From Euptelea pleiosperma (Eukaryota; Streptophyta; Magnoliopsida; Ranunculales; Eupteleaceae), in assembly GCA_035048495.1 (NCBI GenBank), contig CM068545.1, forward strand, positions 21,672,741-21,736,740: a stretch of 64,000 nucleotides of DNA, read 5' to 3'. The translations under genes were made by a program, and so were the position numbers. The notes under the pieces are model-generated. The model was not told where the DNA came from. It ran no database searches and worked only from the letters and a program-made list of their open reading frames with translations. Positions 34,735-46,970 of this stretch are shown here, one piece after another (the first letter of the stretch is position 1; each line of letters opens with the position of its first letter).

Positions 34735-34951
34735 TTGTTTTACAATCCGTTAAAATCGTTAAAACGGATTGTAATGGACATGGGCAAAAACGGAAAAAAA
34801 TAGCATTGAAATTCAAAATTTGAAATTTGAATTTCAATTCCAAACGGCCGTTATTTTCTAAGTCAAAATGGTTTTTAACGTAACGGGCTTGGGGCATTAC
34901 CGTTTTAACGGCCGTTAAAACGGTTAAATGGTGTTATTTTGAACCATGGTT
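34735..34951. mobile_element. Family A (AACGG-rich) element, partial copy
   Basis: Carries the family's right-hand features: 'cgggcttggggcattaccgttt', AACGGCCGTTAAAACGG and the end 'aaccatggttt'. The left end is missing. The family's full plan is best seen at 58133-58490. Confidence 0.65.
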
Positions 34952-35278
34952 TCTATCTACAAATATAGATAAATTAGGTATAAATGATCAAATATATGGA
35001 TCTGTGATGCGTTTACATGGATTTGTGCATCGATTAAGGGTGAAATTTCGAAATTTGGAAAAAACCTCAAGTTTGTTGGTTTTCACCATAAATGTTATTT
35101 GGATCTAATGAACTTAATTTGTTGATATTATTTGATGATTATAATCATTTCTACTTGTCATTTTTGTTGTTTTTAGTTGTTTATCATATCCCAACCTTGG
35201 CATATTACAGACCGCTATGGTCATTCATTTCCACACTGCATATGGTTGCATATTATTGTTGGATAGATTATGAGTGTG

Positions 35279-35338
35279 TTTTTATGCTTGTTCTATCATT
35301 TCCTAAAGTTTTTATGCTTGTTCTATCATTTCCTAAAC
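35279..35338. repeat. 30-base tandem duplication
   Basis: Two copies of the unit GTTTTTATGCTTGTTCTATC plus ATTTCCTAAA lie back to back, differing at the last base or two. Confidence 0.85.
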
Positions 35339-35610
35339 TTTCAACAAAATATTTCACACTATTTTCATTATTGTCACGAAAAATGTATTATTTCCGCACT
35401 GTTCAAAATATTTGCATTTTCGAGCTGCTTGAAATAAATCTTTAGATCGAAATTTATTTCCTTGGTTCAGTGCATGTGGCTGTTGTCTGAAAGACCACTC
35501 AAATTTGTCCATTAACTCAAAAATACTGAATGTTCAGCTCCATTCTGCATGAAAAGTTCATAGCAATTGAAAATTATAGTTGGACTAAATTAACAATAGA
35601 TATGTTGTTG

Positions 35611-36372
35611 AAACCAAGGTTTAAAGGAGGCCGTTTTAATGGTTAAACGGACTGGGGGCGTTACCGTTTAAACCGTTTAAACGTCCGTTAAAATGGATTG
35701 AAACGGCTAGGGGCAAAAATGGAAAAAATGGGAAAAATGGAATTTAACTGATTTTAACGGGTTTTAACGGTTTTAACGATTTTAATGGAAAAAATGGCGC
35801 TGAAATTCAAATATTGAAATTTGAAAATTAAAAAAAAAAGGAATTTAACGGATTTAACGGCCGTTTTTTTTCACAAAATTTTTCAGAATTAAACGGCTGT
35901 TTAAACGATTTTAACGGCCGTTAAAACAAAAAAACGGCCCTTTTTTTCAAAACCGATAAAACATGTTTAAACGGTTTTAACGGAAACGGGCTTGGGGCGT
36001 TACCGTTTAAACGGCCGTTAAAACCGTTCAAACGGCCATTTTTAAAACCATGGTTTACACATTTTGACGCTTTGAATTTAACGGCCGTTTTTTTTTGTTT
36101 TGTTTTAACGGCCGTTAAAATCGTTTTAACAGCCGTTAAATTCTGAAAATTTTCATGACAAAAAACGGCCGTTAAATTCCATTTTTTTTTTAATTTACAA
36201 ATTTCAAAATTTGAATTTCAGCGCCACTTTGTCTGTTAAAATTGTTCAATTCCGTTAAAATTCATTAAATTCCATTTTTTTCCATTTTTGCCCCTGGCCG
36301 TTTCAATCCATTTTAACGGTAACGCCCCCAGTCCGTTAAACCGTTAAAACGGCCTCCTTTAAACCTTGGTTG
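35611..36372. mobile_element. Two family A elements in head-to-head inversion (760-base inverted repeat)
   Basis: The outer ends are mirror images: AACCAAGGTTTAAAGGAGGC at 35611 and GCCTCCTTTAAACCTTGGTT at 36353-36372. The inner point is the AAACCATGGTTT palindrome near 36048-36059. Each half contains the family's words (CGTTACCGTTT, AACGGCCGTT, GCCCC, a GAAATTCAAA/TTTGAAATT core). Non-coding. It fills TPS1 remnant sequence before the exon at 36463. Confidence 0.8.
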
Positions 36373-37804
36373 AAACTGCATTTGTATTTGTGGTTCATTT
36401 ATGGGTCCGGAATCCTTAATGAGATTATCCCTATTTTATTTTCGCTCACAACACTTGTGCTACTGCAGAGATTCAATGCGACATTAACTGAACTAGTGGA
36501 CACTCATGGGAGGAGGGGGGTGATCAAATTAAAGAGATGGAACTTAAATTGCACTCACAGTTCTTTGCAGTGATCTAAAGACAACAATTGTTGGGCTCGG
36601 TGGAAGTGACAAGGAGTTAAATTTCGGTTTCGACTAGCCTGGAAACGGCGACTAGTATGGAAACATTATGGAAATGATAGAAATATTTTAGAAATTTTTG
36701 TGGAAAGTTTAGGAAATGCTAAGAATTAACAAGCTTAAATATGGAGTGTGAAAATGAATGGCGACACCGTTCTGTAAATATGCGCAGAAATGTGGTGTAA
36801 ATGCATCAAAGATCCATAGAGCTGATGCATTTACACTTCTAAAATTTAGTTTTAATAAGAAATTGCAACACAATTGAGTTTAAATAAAAGAATTGTATGT
36901 TACTTTGAAAATTTAAAAAATTCCAAAATATCACTTTGATCCACTCGGTATAAGAAATTTTTTTGGACAAATAATCAAAGTGGAATGATCGTTTTTGTTC
37001 TAAGATTGATTGAGGATTGAAAGTTTTGCCAAAAATTTGAATTTTGAAGGGTTTACTGTGTTCAGGTTGAAAATGTTCGACCGAAATAATGTAGTTACAT
37101 ACTTGTATACTGTGGTTGGGTCGAAATGTTACTGTTCATCAACATTTAATGTTCATTCTGCAACATAATGTAGATTTCGACTGTGGTATCTTTCCTGTTG
37201 ACCCTTGTTGAAATGTTACTATTCATTAACATTTACCGTTCATTTCACGAATGTAGATCTTGATTGTATGGTATCCTTCGTGCGGACCAATGTGTAAATG
37301 GAAATATTTCACGAAATAAAAAGATATTTAATACCTTGGACAGAAGTGGGATGTTTTTGTGTCTTTACAAAGGGAGAATGGATGACAACAATGCCGGGAC
37401 ATCTAAACATGGATTGGGTCGACAGTGTAAAGGGGCTTGTCCCATACCTTGGCTGATTTTGGATTCATCCTATTAAAGATCAAATTTTATCTATTTTATG
37501 ATCTCTTCCAGAGTGCTAAACCTCTATGGACAAGCCCAATTTCTAATGCAGCTGTTGATGTTCTCCAAGGTAGCTGATCAGTTGAGGTCTGATCAGTTAC
37601 ATGGAGTTTAGTTATCTTAATAACATCTGATACTATCTGCATGTTTTTTAGTGTATGTAATCCGAGGTGTTCCCTTTCTAATTTGATGCTTTCATGTTCA
37701 TACAGAGTGCAGCGATTGATCTTATCTTGGGAGGGATAGTTCACAGCAAATTCATGGTGACGCCAACTGAATATGTCCTGTGTGTTGGGCACTTTATAGA
37801 GAAG

Positions 37805-38400
37805 GTATGTTTCCTTCGTCATAGAAATATTTTGAAAGTTCTCTGAAATTTTTTATCTTTCACATTTGCTTCAACATGCATTTCTTAAAAAAATCTAATA
37901 ACAATGGAATTTTACTTGCATTAAGCTCGAGTTTGGGATTATAATGGCCGTCATGTGTCTGGAGGAAAATATACATAATTTGCATCGATCATCATGTGTT
38001 TGTCTACAACCACTAGATAGTCAGGTTTTACCATTTTGTCTTTTGTCAAAGCCAAAAGTTTTAGATGGCTAGAATAGATAGCGTATTTCAATGTTTTTTA
38101 GGTGACCAACTGGATTCTAGTAGTCTTGTGAGTTTTGACACAACAGATTGACTCAAAAATAATTGGTGAAGCTCATGATGATTTAACAACTAAATCCATG
38201 TATTCTTCAACACAGTTACTTAATTTCCCTAAAATCCCAGAGAATTGGGAATTGATTTTGTGAACTACATGCTCAAATTAGGCAACTTTTCACTTGGTAC
38301 AAAAAAATGTTGCAAATTATGAATCACATAGACCGAGTCGAACTTGGAACCAGGTAACTATGCTTCAACAGTTGAAATGTAGCAACTAATCTAGGATTAT
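37805..38400. other. Spacer, no gene
   Basis: AT-rich sequence between the last TPS1 remnant exon (its GTATGT donor is kept) and the copia remnant. No recognised element. Confidence 0.45.
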
Positions 38401-41037
38401 CCCTTGTGTGTTGAGTCATTTTTCTTTAGTTTATTAAGATTTTTGGTGTTCCATTCGGATTACCTCTCGAAATGGTTTCAAGTACTTTGTGTTACATTTA
38501 TTGATGATTATTCAAGTATGGCGTGGTTATATTTGATGAAAGACACTTTTCAAAAAAAAAAAAAATTGATGAAAGACCGTTTTGGACTTTTTTCAATGAT
38601 TTTGTGTTGAAATCAAAACTCTTTTTGGTTTGCGTGTTCACGTATCTCGATCTAATAATGCAAAATAATGTTTCATTGCCATTTTGTTTTTATCTTGAAT
38701 CTCATGGTATTTTGCATTAACTTCATGTGCCCATGCACCTTAGCAAAATAGAGTAGCCGAAAGGAAGACTATACATTTGCTTGAAGTTACCAAGGTTCTT
38801 TTATTTAAGATGGAAGTCCCCAAAATCTTTTGAGTGATGCAGTTCTTACAGCATATTATCTCATCAATCGTATCCTCATTTCAGTTCTTCAAGGCCAGTC
38901 TCCACGTTCAATTCTATTTTCAGGTAGTTAATTATTTTCCTTGCCTCCACGAGTTTTTGGGTATGTTTATTTTGTTCCATGTTTGATTTTTGGATCTGGC
39001 AAACTTGATCCCTGTGTTATTAAATGCATTTTTTTGAGATATTTTCGCATTAAAAAAGGATATCGATGTTATAACCATGTTTCTCGTAAAAACCTTATTT
39101 GTCTAGATGTTACTTTCTTTGAATATGTTCCATTATTTTCTGACAAGTGTCATTTGGTTGAGTTTGAGTCTCCACCTTTCCCGTTTCCTATTGAGGTTAG
39201 TGGTTCTTCGTCGGATGTGTCTGTTTCGATGGCTTCACACACGTATATACGCTGTAAGCATCTTGCCTCCAATCAAGTGTAGGCTCCATACTCGTCCTCT
39301 ATCGTCGGCTTTGTCGTATCTCCCTCTTGCTTTACGCAAAGGTATAAGGTCTTCTAACCAACTCCTTCAACCAAGGTTGTGTCTTTTGCTTACTTATCTC
39401 CATCTTATTGTTCATTTGCTTAGTCTGTTTCTTCTATACCTATTCCTATCAATGTTTAGGAAGCCCTTCCTTGTTCTGGTTGGCAAAATGCAATGATCAT
39501 GAGATGAATGCTCTTCATTCTAATGGTACGTCGGAGAAGCTGGTGGCTGGCTGTAGGTGAGTGTACACGATGAAGTTTCTCCCTGATAAATCTGTTGCAC
39601 GGCTAAAGACCCGCCCATTTGCAAAAGGCTATACTCAGAGTTATGGCATCGACTACTGTGGGATTTTCTTGTCTGTTGCTAAGATTGCTTCAGTTCGTGT
39701 TATGATGTCTGTATTTGTTAATTTAGGTTGCCATTGTTTTAGCTAAGTGTGAAAATTACCTTCTTGCATGGTACCTTGCAAGAAAGCAACCTCTGAGGTT
39801 TGTTGCTCAGTGGAGTTTGGGAGAGTTTGTCACTTCAAAAAGGAAATTTATGGGCTGAAGCAGTCTCCATGAGCCTGGTTTGGTCGCCTTAGTGAAGTTG
39901 TTATTCTGTTTGAGTTGCATACCACTTTGTGTATACATGAAAGAGTGAAAAAGGAACCATCATGTTGGTGGTATATGTAGACGATATAGTTGTGACAAGG
40001 GATGATAGTGAAGGAATTCAACATTCAAAACGTACGGTTTTTATGACATTTTCATACCAAAGACCTAAGAAAGCTTTGGTGATTTTTAGGGATTGAAGTT
40101 GCGAGATTGAGTTGTGGGATCAGTTTATCTTAGAAGAAGTATGTTTTGGACTTTTTGATGGAACAAGTTTATTGGGATCAAAACCAATTGATCTTATGGA
40201 TCCTAATTCCAAGCTTATGATTGATCAGGGGGACTTGTTTAATGATCCGAGTAGATATCGAATGTTAGTTTGTAAATTGAACTATCTAATTATCACGCCG
40301 ACCAAATATTCCTTTGCCGTTGGCGTTGTGAGCTAGTTTATGTAGTCACCACGAGTTCCACATTGGGATGCAATTATTTGGGTGGTGAGATACTTGAAGG
40401 TCGCTTTTGGCTGTGGATTGCTATATAGGTCTAATAGACAAATATCTCCATGTAATTGGTTGTACAGATGCTGATTGGGCTGGTTCTCCTTTTGATAGAA
40501 GGTCTACTACATGTTATTGCACTTTCCCAGGCGACAACCTAACGACGACTTGGAAAAGTAAAAAAACAATATGTAGTTTTGCTTGTTCGCATGCTAAAGT
40601 TGAATATAGAGCAATGACTCATACCACGTGCGAGTCAACATGGTTGAAACACCTCATCAGGAGCTGGGTGTTGATGTGGATTCTCCAATGAAGTTGCATT
40701 GTGATAATCAAGCAATTATGAATATATCTTCTAACCCAATATTTTATGAACGAAAAAAACTATTGAGGTGGATTGATTGTCTCTTTATAAGAGACAAGGT
40801 TGTGTATGGCGATATTTTTACTCTGTACGTGACGTCTGAAGATTAGTTAGCAGATTTGTTCACTAAAGCTCTTTTTAAGAGTCGTATGGATTACGTTTTT
40901 TCAAAGCTGGAGTTACACGATGTTTACTCTCCAGCTTGAGGGGGAGTGTTAGAAGAGTTATTTGTAATGTGTTGGATGTGTAGATGCATTACTGTCTTTT
41001 TGACAGTTTTCAATGATATATATATATATATATATAT
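38400..41037 (+). mobile_element. Third copia remnant, 5'-truncated
   Basis: Integrase words come first (FIDDYSSMAWLYLMKD at about 38490), then PRVFGYVYF and KCIFLRYFRIKKGYRCYN. RT words (AKGYTQSYGIDYCG; KQSP then [19 protein letters not shown] at about 39970) and RNase H ([32 protein letters not shown]) follow. The polypurine tract TTGAGGGGGAG at 40936-40946 and the LTR start TGTTAGAAGAG at 40947 close the element. Its sequence is close to the outer copia of TAF1B intron 3 (same PPT type). Many shifts; Gag and 5' LTR not found. Confidence 0.88.
40947..41037 (+). repeat. 3' LTR start of third copia remnant, ending in (AT)n
   Basis: Begins TGTTAGAAGAGTTATTTG directly after the polypurine tract. 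From about 41016 it becomes a TA repeat. The LTR may continue beyond the MITE at 41053-41351, since TATATA-like promoter sequence (TCTATATATAAATTG) lies at 41389. Confidence 0.65.
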
Positions 41038-41052
41038 AATAAAATGATTAAT

Positions 41053-41351
41053 GGACATGGGGCCCACATGCAGATGAGTTAATGGCTAGTTTTTTGTGAT
41101 GTCATTCTTCTCAACATGGATATCAACCTCACAAAAAATCAGCCCATTCCAACATTTGCAGCCTTGTGAAAAGTGGATTGCAAATTGAAAAATTTTGGAC
41201 CATTCATTTTCACCGTTAAATTTAGGTCCATATTTGATAGGGTTAGAAGTTTTAAAAATTACTGATTTTTGGTGAGGATGATCTCCATGGTGAGGAGATC
41301 ATCCTCACCAAAAATCAGCCATTAACTCATCTGCATGTGGGCCCCACGTCC
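41053..41351. mobile_element. 299-base foldback MITE, family C (copy 1)
   Basis: Terminal arms GGACATGGGGCCCACATGCA and its inverse (TGCATGTGGGCCCCACGTCC) extend for over 40 bases. The right half also has the GGTGAGGATGATCTCC / GGAGATCATCCTCACC hairpin. It is flanked by ATTAAT and ATTAGT. A relative is at 57041-57367. Probably inserted in the LTR of the third copia element. Confidence 0.85.
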
Positions 41352-41451
41352 ATTAGTAATCTATTAGTAAGAATAGCATGAGTCATTCTATATATAAATT
41401 GGGAGTTGACTAGGCATTAAGCTAGTTCGACTTCTCCTCTTGTCTCAACTC

Positions 41452-41476
41452 TTCTTTCTTTCTTTCTTTCTTTCTT
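41452..41476. repeat. (TTTC)n microsatellite
   Basis: Six TTTC units in a row. Confidence 0.95.
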
Positions 41477-41699
41477 GTCAAAGCTTCAACCTAACTTACA
41501 GATCTCAAGAAAAACTAGATATAGCCTCTAAATATAGTTCTAGAGTTAGAAAACTAAGAGAAGAGCTCTATTCAAGTCAGTATTCATTACCCTCAATAAT
41601 TGATCATATACATGTATTTATGGGCTCTCTTTTGAGCTCTAAGTTAGGACACAAGACCCTAATTATAACTTATTAATCTTTGATTAAATTAACCCTTCA

Positions 41700-44520
41700 A
41701 TTGACTCAATTACCAAAAACACCATGCCTACTAATTTACCGAAACTAGGGCCTGTTTGTAAAGCCAAAAAACACGACCAACAGAGGTCAGTATAGGCCTG
41801 GTCATTGTTTTAGGTGTTTGGTGACTGTGTGGGGCCCACTTTTGGGTCTCCCCCTTATCCCGATCTTGCCTAAAAATCAGTCTGACCTTGTAACTTTTGA
41901 AACTTATTGCAACATTGAACTAGTTCAAGAAAAGCCAAAAAGGTCGAGAGGCTTCTAATCTATTGAATCCACCCCTCCCTCCATTCCTTTCTCTTCATCC
42001 CAGTCATTCTTGTTTCTCAAGCTTGAACCCCATATTCTGCGTCATCGTCGTTTATCTCAGATTTTCATTGCTGTCCGCCGGTAAGTTCTCTTCTATCAAC
42101 CAAACTCTCAAGCTCAAACCCCCATTCTTTTCAAAGTCGCACGGCTGTAGCGGTTGTCGTCGTCCGCCGGTCGGAGGTCCTTTCTCTGTCTGCCAATAAG
42201 CTCTCTATCTCTCCCTCTACTTCTCTACCCATACCTTCTCAATTCACCACTAACAGGTACTCTTCCATCACCACTTTTTAGTTTAATTTAGAAACAATAA
42301 CCTTTTTTTATTTATATTTCCCACCATTTTTTTGTTCTTCACTTTGAATTTGTATTTCTTTCAATTATGGACTAAATTAAGCATTTTGGGACATGGTTTT
42401 AGTACTTTTTGTTCTTGTGATAATCAAGAATTTCAATTAGTGAAACTGTAATAAACCTGAGATGGGTTTCCTCAAATTCGTGAATTAATAGATAACTCGC
42501 GCACAAAAAAAAAAGGTTTTTCCACAAAATCCTGTTTGAATACTAATGGATATGATTGGTTTATATAAGGAAAACATGGTGCATATGACGATGATAGTGT
42601 GATCATTGTCAACCATGAATCGCGATGCAAATAATCCAATCGCATTAACTATTCTTTTTTTTTTTTACATGTAGGTGTGATTTCATGGTTTTCGTTTCGA
42701 TAGTTTTGCTTTTGATATTATTAAATTACTTTAATTGTATTGGCATTTGTTTAGGTTTTTGGATTGGTTATTGGGTATGGAGTTGAGGATTACAATTTTC
42801 TGGAATTGCATTTTGCAGTGATGTTTAGAGAAAAAACTGGGTATCCAACTGTGGAGCCTGCTCACGTCACATTGTAAGATAGTCTTCTGTTTTATGATTT
42901 TGAATAATTTAGGGGTTTTATTTATTTTGTCAAATCTAAACATAAAGTGATATGCTTTGCAACTAAGCTCACATGAATGTAAATCTGATACGTCTTTCTT
43001 TATAGGCTGTGAGTTTTCAAATTGACTATGTACTTTTGTTCAGCACTTAATACTAGATGCAGAGTCTTCTTCTTCTCTTCTTTTACAGAAGATCTACCAT
43101 ACTGCGTTCAGTATAAGATTTAAGTTGATATTGCTGGAGGCCTTTGGGAATTGTTGTCGCATCTGAATAAGATTAAGTTGATAGTGTGTGATGTGATTCT
43201 TACTCACTACCACAGTTGGATTCTTACACTTCCATGGTTAGATAATAATGTCGACATAATTTTTTTCTTAACTTTAAAAGGTTTATGCATTCGATTCTGT
43301 TTCTTTTTCCGAAGAGGTAATTTATTGTACATACATATAGTTTAGGCAACTATGCATGTATGAAAAACACTCCCACCCACCTGACACACTTTTAGCCACT
43401 TCCTACCTGATTTATTTCTAAGAACTGTCTTTCCCTGCCCTTATGTTGTGCAGTAAGACAAGGACTGCAACTAGATTTCTGACTCTACATGCAAGAAAAC
43501 AAGTCCCTGTCCCTATATATTTACCCAGTATCTTCATTTTGTTGGGAAAGACGATGAACTCTTGGGTATCGTAAGTGGCATGTTTGTTGTTGATTTAACT
43601 TGAACATCAAGTCCATTTATGCAAGGGACTAACATAAGGAAGTAACTTCATATTTAAGCAAAGGGTACCCCGCTAAATGTGGAAAAATGCACGGCAATGG
43701 TGAAGGCTTTCAAACTAAATATGGACTGCTTTCATGTAATATATACCTAAGGTTTAGTAGGCACTTTTGAGTGCATTAAGAAGAGTGTGATTATCTAAAT
43801 TTGGTTTATTTTTAGTGGCTTGAGGGATTTTTACTCGTCCATACTTGTGTGTCTTCTTTTATTCGTCAGTTTGGTTTTTTCTTCCCAAGATTATATCTCT
43901 AATAAAAATGCAAATCATGTACCCCCACATGGTAAGAAAAGGGCTGTGTATGGCTGCCAAGAAAACTTGTTCCCTTTTCGTACTTGGTTGTGGACTAAAA
44001 TAGTCTGAAGATTATATTATCTTTGATTTCCATCCATTAGTTCATATTCTATATGACTCTCATTTGCTATGTTTTGAATTTTAGGTTCTTTGTTGACTTT
44101 GATCTTTTATCCTCGTAAATATCTTACAATATTAATAGTCGCAGGATACCGATCCTTCCACAACTCATCATAATGGGATTTAGAGAGGGGGGGCACCTAC
44201 ATGGAACCAATCCTTGGCTTTGTTGGGATTGACACACAATACCAGGCTCGATCCGAAGCTGAAGAAGATCTATTGCTCTTGCTTTTAACACCAAGATACT
44301 GAGAAATGAGTGCATTGTGGGGCATGGTGAAGCTGGTTGTAAGAAATGGACTTATCACTAATGCCTTTGTGTGCAGGGATTCAATGTTTGAAGTAGATGA
44401 AGATAATTGAGCTGATGAACAAAAATGAGGCATTTTGCTTACATTGCGTAATAAATTATTTACGCTGGGACCTTTCATTTGTTTATTAGAAAGCTTAAAC
44501 AAATGTAATCTTTTCCCGGT
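41700..44520 (+). other. Unresolved exon-like stretch
   Basis: The stretch has features of a transcribed plant locus: a CT-rich leader (41965-42240), donor-like sites (CCGCCG|GTAAGT at 42081, AACAG|GTACTC at 42256) and an in-frame protein-like block at 42753-42872 (FGLVIGYGVEDYNFLELHFA, EKTGYPTVEPAHV, then stop). A TTTTACAG acceptor at about 43088 is followed by a short open run. I recognise no family. It could be a decayed gene, a non-coding RNA or part of an unfamiliar transposon. Confidence 0.35.
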
Positions 44521-44924
44521 TTACATGTAATCCAAACAGATCTCAAGATAGAATTTTCTTAATTCTTCGAAAAAAGAACATGAAATTCTTTTAGTAAGTT
44601 GCATTTTCTACAACTACTACGTTTCTAAACATACCAAATTTGCACAACACATTACCACTTTCCAATTTGGTGTGTGGTTGTTTGTCTTACACCTTCATTA
44701 AGTTTGTTCAAGTTTTCATGTAGGACCATTGGTAGTCTAGACCTTGGGATCCCACACTAGGATGATATACCAAGTTGCTATATACTCAATCTAAGCTAGA
44801 CCAATAAGATGGCCCACCAATGGCATAAACGTAGACAAATAGGAGTAAAACTTTGATGACAGATGGCGTTGATGACTGATCACAATATGGGACAGGCAGC
44901 ACAATCCTAGAGACCATTGTTTTA

Positions 44925-45285
44925 AAAAAGGCCATCATAACGAAAATAACGGCTGTTATAACGGATTCAGACCTCTCCCATTATGTTATGTACCATATTA
45001 ATACTCAGAAAATAACGGCCGCTATTTTCTGTTATTATTCCATTATAACAAAAATAAGGACACAAACAAAAATAACGACCGTTATTTTTTAATTTGTTTT
45101 GTCAAAGACGTCCATTATTTCAGTTATTTTCCATTTTTTCCCCTTATTTCCTGTTATAAATTTTACTAAAAATTTGAAAATCAAAATTTGAATTTTATTG
45201 TCGTTATTTTTCATTTTTGCCCTTGTGCGTTACAATCCGTTATAACGGAAAAAATGATAACGCCTGGTCCGTTATACTGTTTGGG
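44925..45285. mobile_element. Family A element, ATAACGG subtype
   Basis: Starts near 'ttgttttaaaaaaggccatcataacg' and ends near 'gttatactgtttggg'. It is full of ATAACGG/CCGTTAT words with the GAAAATCAAAATTTGAATTT core. It appears to sit inside a family B copy, whose left arm (AAAACTTTGATGACAGATGG) is at 44847. Confidence 0.65.
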
Positions 45286-45410
45286 TGCGGAAGGCACCCA
45301 ATTTTTGCAACCCAATTTTTGCAAATGCCGTGGGCACGGGCCATTTACTAGTAACTAAACAATAAAGATCAACCTATTGCAATTGGATCCTTGTACCCAA
45401 ATGATGGTGG

Positions 45411-45885
45411 GGGTAAAATTTCGCTGACTACCCACAATATGAGCCGCGTGGCACACATTTAGAGGACAACAACCGTGTGGATGTTTCGCAAATCCCTAGA
45501 TGGGCCTACAAACCAAAAATCAGCCTGATTAGTGATTTCAAACATTGGATCCTTGTACCCAAATAATGGTCAATAATGCTCAAATTCGCAGGGTTACAAA
45601 TCCCTAGATGGGCCTACAAACCAAAAATCAGCCTGATTAGTGATTTCAAACATTGGATCCTTGTACCCAAATAATGGTCAATAATGCTCAAATTCTCAGG
45701 GTTACGATCAACCCATGAAAATGACTCCAATCCAACTCTTAGAAATCACTGAGCAGGTTGATTTTTGATTTGTAGGTCCACTTACGGATTGGACAAAGTT
45801 TCATACAGTCAGCGTCCTCTACAAATGTGCCATGTGGCTCATTTTGTGGACCATCATTGGGGGCAGTCAGCCAAGTTTTACTAGT
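45411..45885. mobile_element. Foldback MITE, family B, with internal 108-base tandem duplication
   Basis: The arms are 'gagccgcgtggcacac..' plus 'accgtgtggatgtttcg' on the left and their inverse (catacagtcagcgtcctc.. gtgccatgtggctc) on the right. The inner unit with AAAAATCAGCCTGATTAGTG is doubled at 45489-45596 and 45597-45703. The centre has ATCAACCCATGAAAATGA. Confidence 0.8.
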
Positions 45886-46070
45886 GATCGTCCCTTGTCT
45901 CGGTCACAAAACCAATCGTGGCTTATGTTGCAGGTTGCATGACAATGCACATGCTTGATTCATCTTGTCGTTCTCCATGAGATCTCATCTTGATTGTGTA
46001 TGGGATCATCAACATTTGAGATTTTGGGGATCAAACTTAGAAATGGAGCCTATTTACTATTCTAGTGCAC

Positions 46071-46268
46071 GGTTCAAAGTCTCGGCCAATCCCATTCTGG
46101 ATCGAGCAATCTGGATCGGGATCGACAGGCACTGATCCTGAGATCCATTTCAGGATTGTCTCGCCCGAGATGCACTATTCATGAAGAAACTTCACATTGT
46201 TGTCTCGAGTGAGACGGCCAATCTGGATTGGAATCGGCGCCCACCGATCCGAGACTTCGAACCATGCT
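46071..46268. mobile_element. Foldback MITE, family E (copy 1)
   Basis: Starts ACGGTTCAAAGTCTCGGCCA and ends with the inverse (GATCCGAGACTTCGAACCATG). The interior is GATCGG/CCGATC-rich. Other copies are at 46964-47127 and 51432-51626. Non-coding. Confidence 0.75.
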
Positions 46269-46314
46269 CTAGTGTGATCCTACCACATATAATGCATACC
46301 ATTGATAATTTTAA

Positions 46315-46530
46315 TATGGGAGAAATTTTCTATGCAGAGGACTCTTGATGCAGTTGATGAGTGGCCATATATAGCGCATTGTTTTGGGCCCACCCTACCA
46401 AAAATCAGCGAATAACTCCTAAAAATTGCTAAAATCTAATGAGTAGAGATAACTAATCATGCCGATTTTTGGTGTGTGCTAAACATCCATGTGGTCAGTT
46501 GGCCGAAAGAAATGCTCTACATGGGACCAC
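46315..46530. mobile_element. Small inverted-repeat element related to the 0.9-1.9 kb foldback group
   Basis: CTACCAAAAATCAGCGAATA and the inverse ATGCCGATTTTTGGTGTGTG flank a centre with 'gctaaaatctaatg'. It is followed by AACATCCATGTGGTCAGTTGGCC, as in the elements near 1380 and 1780. The ends are uncertain. Confidence 0.55.
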
Positions 46531-46619
46531 TCACTGATCGGCCTGTTTACCTTATTTAAGTGGTCCACCAATCAAATAGCCTGAATTGGCCACTTGGATT
46601 AAGCTGCGTATTCAGGGAT

Positions 46620-46970
46620 GCCCAACTATACATAAGGTGGTGGTTATAAAACGCAAGTTGTTAAATTGTCCATTGTAACGGTATAACGGTCACTTAACGT
46701 TACCATTATGACCGTTTTAACGTGTCACATCCATTACATCTACAGTTAAGAAAATGGGTGGAAGATTATTTTTAATATTCTCTAAAAGCAGTTTCAACAA
46801 AAAAAAAAAACATTTTTTTTCAAAAATAATGGCCATTAATTATTTCCGTTATAATGTCGGTTATAAAACTATGCCTATTTTTTATTTTATTTTATTTTTT
46901 TTATGGTTTTGGGATTATTTACAGAATAGAGGACCAGGTGGGGCATTACCATTAGAACAGCCATGGTTCG
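46620..46970. mobile_element. Family A-related element
   Basis: Contains AACGGTATAACGGTCACTTA, GTTACCATTATGACCGTTTT and CGTTATAATG words and ends at 'ccatggttcg'. The block at 46678-46745 is shared with 57960-58055. Interior A-rich runs (46798-46812). Ends approximate. Confidence 0.55.

Larger units (their letters stand above)
33101..37804 (+). pseudogene. TPS1: Class I trehalose-6-phosphate synthase (TPS1-like) gene remnant with introns
   Basis: Five exon remnants in gene order match class I TPS. They are: 33101-33246 (VMLGVDRLDKIKEIRQKILA, EKFLEENP, AVPTRTDVP); 36463-36620 (RFNATLTELVDTHGRRG, then, shifted, DQIKEMELKLH and a CSDLKTTIV word); about 37345-37445 (KGEWMTTMPGHLNMDWVDSV); about 37522-37590 (LWTSPISNAAVDVLQGS, then stop); 37706-37804 (SAAIDLILGGIVHSK and EYVLCVGHF). 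The enzyme joins UDP-glucose and glucose-6-phosphate. The first piece belongs to the synthase domain and the rest to the phosphatase-like domain. The N-terminal half and the exons between the first and second pieces are missing. Splice sites survive, so it is a decayed genomic copy, not a retrocopy. Confidence 0.85.
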
